From contig JAILRR010000014.1 in the NCBI GenBank assembly GCA_024698065.1, positions 1 to 7,256 on the forward strand: a stretch of DNA of 7,256 nucleotides, in the 5' to 3' direction. Positions 5,334-7,256 of this stretch are shown piece by piece (position 1 is the first letter of the stretch; the number at the start of each line of letters is the position of its first letter). A program made the position numbers and the translations under genes. The stretch comes from Bacilli bacterium. GTDB taxonomy: Bacteria > Bacillota_I > Bacilli_A > RFN20 > CAG-826. The notes under the pieces are model-generated. The model saw only the letters and a list, made by a program, of their open reading frames with translations, was not told where the DNA came from and did not search any database.

Positions 5334-6604
5334 CATTCGAAGGTTATCTCGTCAGAGATGATCTTTTTCTCATCTCCATCGATGATGCCAACTAAGTCTC
5401 CTTCATCATCGATGCGTAACACTTTGATTTCTTTCTTCTCGCCCTTATAGGTGCAGAAGCATTTTTCATCTTTAAGGTAATTGTTCTCGTTGATGACCTT
5501 TAGGTAATCTGAGTGTCCTTCTTTCAAAGAAAGGATCTCCTCTTTGATTATTCTATAAAGGTCTTTTTTAATATCCCTTAAATCCATCGTAGAACCTGTC
5601 TCTAACCTAATGGAAGTAGGGGTTCTATAGAATCCTTCAGGGAAAGCCTCTTGATTGACGTTGAGGCCGATTCCGATGATGACCGCGTCAATCTTTTTAT
5701 GGCTTACGGATTCAAGGAGGATGCCACAGATCTTTTTGCCATTGACGTAGATATCGTTAGGCCACTTGATGGAAACGTTTTTAAGGCCGATTTGCGAGAG
5801 ATATTTGAAAACTGCAGAACCAGCGACAAGAGAAAGGATAGGGGCGTTTTGCAATAGCTTTTTGTCTTTTATGAGAAGGGAAAACATGAGAGCCTCGTCT
5901 TTAGAAGCCTCCCATTTCCTTCCTAATCTTCCTTTGCCTTGCTTCTGGAATGAAGCGTCTACGAAGGAGAGGTTCTTGTATAAGCGGTAATTCTCTTTGA
6001 GATAGACGTTCGTGGAATCGATCTCGTTGAAGTGAATCCTTCTGCTAGGAAGAAGGACGTTCACGTATTTAGAAGTGATGAAAGAAGCGATGACGAATTT
6101 AGCGATGTCAAATGGGATGTATGGAGCGATAAATAGCCCGAAGGCCGCTCCAAGAGTGAGATCGCTCTTCCCTTTGGCGAGAGTGAGTATCAAATAGCCA
6201 TGGACGAAACCAACCGCGTATAAAGCGATAAGAGACACGCTAGAGCCGATTAAGCTCTTCCATAGCTCATTCCTCATTCCCTTAAGCAAAACGTCGCTAA
6301 AGAAGTGATTTAGGAGGATTACGAGGAAGAAACCATAGACGAATCCGAAAGTAGGGGATGCCGCATAAGCAATTCCTCCACCAAAACCTGCGAAAACCGG
6401 GATGCCGATAAGGCCCATCACGATATAGAGGGCGATGATGATTAGGCCATCGGCAAGAGAGAGGAAATTGGCAATAAGAAAAACCGTAAGGAGCTGCAAA
6501 GTGAATTTGCAATATCCGACATCAATAGAGATGAAGGAAGACACAATGAGAAGCGCTAGAAAAAGCGCATCCAGGGTCATTGCCCTTACGGTTTTGTTTT
6601 TCAT
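5333..6604 (-). CDS. BioY-BirA fusion: biotin transporter substrate-binding protein joined to biotin-protein ligase
   Basis: A single 423-residue frame holds two complete domains. Residues 1 to about 186 are BioY, the membrane biotin-binding S component, with about six hydrophobic segments. Its marks are FTLQLLTVFLI (34-44), the motif LIGIPVFAGFGGGIAYAASP (65-84), and PYIPFDIAKF (161-170). Residues about 187-423 are a BirA-type ligase that makes biotinyl-5'-AMP and biotinylates a carrier lysine. They include NEIDSTN (193-199), the biotin/AMP loop GKGRLGRKW (223-231), KWPND (280-284), Lys291 in KKICGILLES at the place of E. coli Lys183, GIGLNVN (311-317) and a C-terminal SH3-like domain. No helix-turn-helix precedes the ligase, so it should not be a DNA-binding repressor. 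The junction lacks Met; an in-frame GTG at 6064 has no ribosome site, which supports one polypeptide. AGAGG (6614-6618), nine bases before ATG, sets the start. It is co-directional with the decarboxylase gene at a 21-base gap. No EcfA or EcfT partner is in the window. Confidence 0.93.
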   Translation of the reverse strand: MKNKTVRAMTLDALFLALLIVSSFISIDVGYCKFTLQLLTVFLIANFLSLADGLIIIALYIVMGLIGIPVFAGFGGGIAYAASPTFGFVYGFFLVILLNHFFSDVLLKGMRNELWKSLIGSSVSLIALYAVGFVHGYLILTLAKGKSDLTLGAAFGLFIAPYIPFDIAKFVIASFITSKYVNVLLPSRRIHFNEIDSTNVYLKENYRLYKNLSFVDASFQKQGKGRLGRKWEASKDEALMFSLLIKDKKLLQNAPILSLVAGSAVFKYLSQIGLKNVSIKWPNDIYVNGKKICGILLESVSHKKIDAVIIGIGLNVNQEAFPEGFYRTPTSIRLETGSTMDLRDIKKDLYRIIKEEILSLKEGHSDYLKVINENNYLKDEKCFCTYKGEKKEIKVLRIDDEGDLVGIIDGDEKKIISDEITFE

Positions 6605-6625
6605 ATCGAATTGCCTCTAAAACGA

Positions 6626-7256
6626 TTAGCCAATCATCGAGAGCAAGATGCCCGCGGCGATGGCACTTCCGATAACGCCAGAGACGTTAGGTCCCATAGC
6701 GTGCATGAGAAGGTAGTTGTCTGGGTCTTCCTCTTGTCCGATCTTATGGACGACACGAGCGGCCATTGGAACGGCAGAGACACCAGCAGCACCAATCATT
6801 GGGTTGACCTTGCCCCTGGTGATAAGGCACATCAGCTTTCCACCCATGAGACCGCAGATGGCTGCGATGATGAAGGCTAAGATGCCAAGGACGAAGATCA
6901 TGAGAGTCTCTTGCTGGAGGAATGTTGTGCCGATGGCAGTGGCGCCAACGGATAATCCTAAGAGGATGGTGCAGATATAAAGGAGGGCGTTCGAAGCTGT
7001 GTGAACAAGGTTAGGAACGACACCGCTTTCTTTGATGAGGTTACCAAACATCAAGCAGCCGATAAGTGGAGTGCAGCTTGGGACGAGGATGCAGCAGATG
7101 AGGGTGACAATGATTGGGAAGAGGATCTTCTCGCTCTTGGTCACTTCTTTAAGCGTCTCCATCCTGATGCTTCTCTCTTTCTTGGTGGTGCAGAGTTTGA
7201 TGATTGGAGGGAAGATTACAGGGACAAGGGCCATGTAGCTATAAGCGGCAAGAGCG
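6626..7256 (-). CDS. Na+-translocating decarboxylase beta subunit, C-terminal part (OadB/MmdB/GcdB family)
   Basis: Partial gene: the frame is open to the right edge, giving 209 residues of a family usually about 370-430 long, so the N-terminal half and the start are missing. The Met at 7234 is internal. The protein is an integral membrane subunit that decarboxylates carboxybiotin on the carrier and exports Na+. Visible hallmarks are AYSYMALVPVIFPP near the visible N-terminus, KKERSIRM, several membrane helices, and NPMIGAAGVSAVPMAAR. That last stretch keeps the spacing of Asn373, Gly377, Ser382 and Arg389 of Klebsiella OadB, residues tied to Na+ and proton handling. It is followed by KIGQEEDPDNYLLMHAMGPN and the terminal SGVIGSAIAAG helix. 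Whether the substrate is oxaloacetate, methylmalonyl-CoA or glutaconyl-CoA cannot be told from this subunit; the alpha, gamma and carrier subunits would be beyond the edge or elsewhere. The bioY-birA fusion gene follows 21 bases downstream, probably in the same transcript. Confidence 0.95.
   Translation of the reverse strand, partial: ALAAYSYMALVPVIFPPIIKLCTTKKERSIRMETLKEVTKSEKILFPIIVTLICCILVPSCTPLIGCLMFGNLIKESGVVPNLVHTASNALLYICTILLGLSVGATAIGTTFLQQETLMIFVLGILAFIIAAICGLMGGKLMCLITRGKVNPMIGAAGVSAVPMAARVVHKIGQEEDPDNYLLMHAMGPNVSGVIGSAIAAGILLSMIG

Noticed and set aside
6062..6064. In-frame GTG that could start a free-standing BirA.
   Set aside because: No purine-rich sequence precedes it and the upstream frame is open and reads as a complete BioY; a fusion is the simpler reading.
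5333..6604. Use of TGA as tryptophan (mycoplasma code).
   Set aside because: TGA ends this gene exactly at a terminator, and conserved tryptophans such as the one in KWPND are TGG.
6611..6980. Plus-strand frames opposite the decarboxylase beta subunit gene.
   Set aside because: The minus strand encodes diagnostic membrane motifs; the plus frames are shadows.
1..7256. CRISPR arrays, insertion sequences, phage or toxin-antitoxin genes.
   Set aside because: No regularly spaced repeats, transposase motifs or terminal inverted repeats were seen on either strand.

Overview
The window reads as an ordinary chromosomal segment of a low-to-mid GC, Gram-positive-type bacterium. My best guess is Bacillota, on the Bacilli / Erysipelotrichales / Tenericutes-related side. 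The reasons are a lipobox-type signal peptide, AT-rich spacers with GGAG-type ribosome sites, a CCA-encoding tRNA, and an organism that imports biotin (BioY) and uses a membrane Na+-pump-type decarboxylase. TGA is used as a stop and conserved tryptophans are TGG, so the code is standard rather than mycoplasmal. Taxonomy is inferred, not shown.

Layout, left to right. (1) At 1-523 on the minus strand is the N-terminal part of a secreted lipoprotein with a fibronectin-III-like domain; its C-terminal part lies outside the window. (2) A 161-base divergent spacer leads to a membrane diguanylate-cyclase-type GGDEF protein (685-1803, plus), which ends at its own hairpin terminator. (3) A tight two-gene plus-strand unit follows: a COG2509-type FAD-dependent oxidoreductase (1905-3320) and amylomaltase MalQ (3327-4739), six bases apart. 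(4) A tRNA-Val(GAC) gene (4826-4901) has a recognisable promoter and terminator. (5) A 102-residue DUF2188 protein with a Lys/Ala/Pro-rich tail is at 4992-5300. (6) A terminator at 5304-5333 that can work on both strands separates these genes from a minus-strand operon. That operon encodes the C-terminal half of a Na+-translocating decarboxylase beta subunit (6626 to the right edge) and, 21 bases downstream, one 423-residue protein that joins a BioY biotin-transport domain to a BirA biotin-protein ligase domain (5333-6604).

The most interesting item is the BioY-BirA fusion directly behind a subunit of a biotin-dependent membrane enzyme. Uptake of biotin, its attachment to a carrier protein, and use of the biotinylated carrier by the sodium pump appear to be encoded together. 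No CRISPR array, transposon, phage gene or recognisable defence system is present, and no gene-free stretch exceeds 300 bases. I do not see a wholly unknown multi-gene system here.
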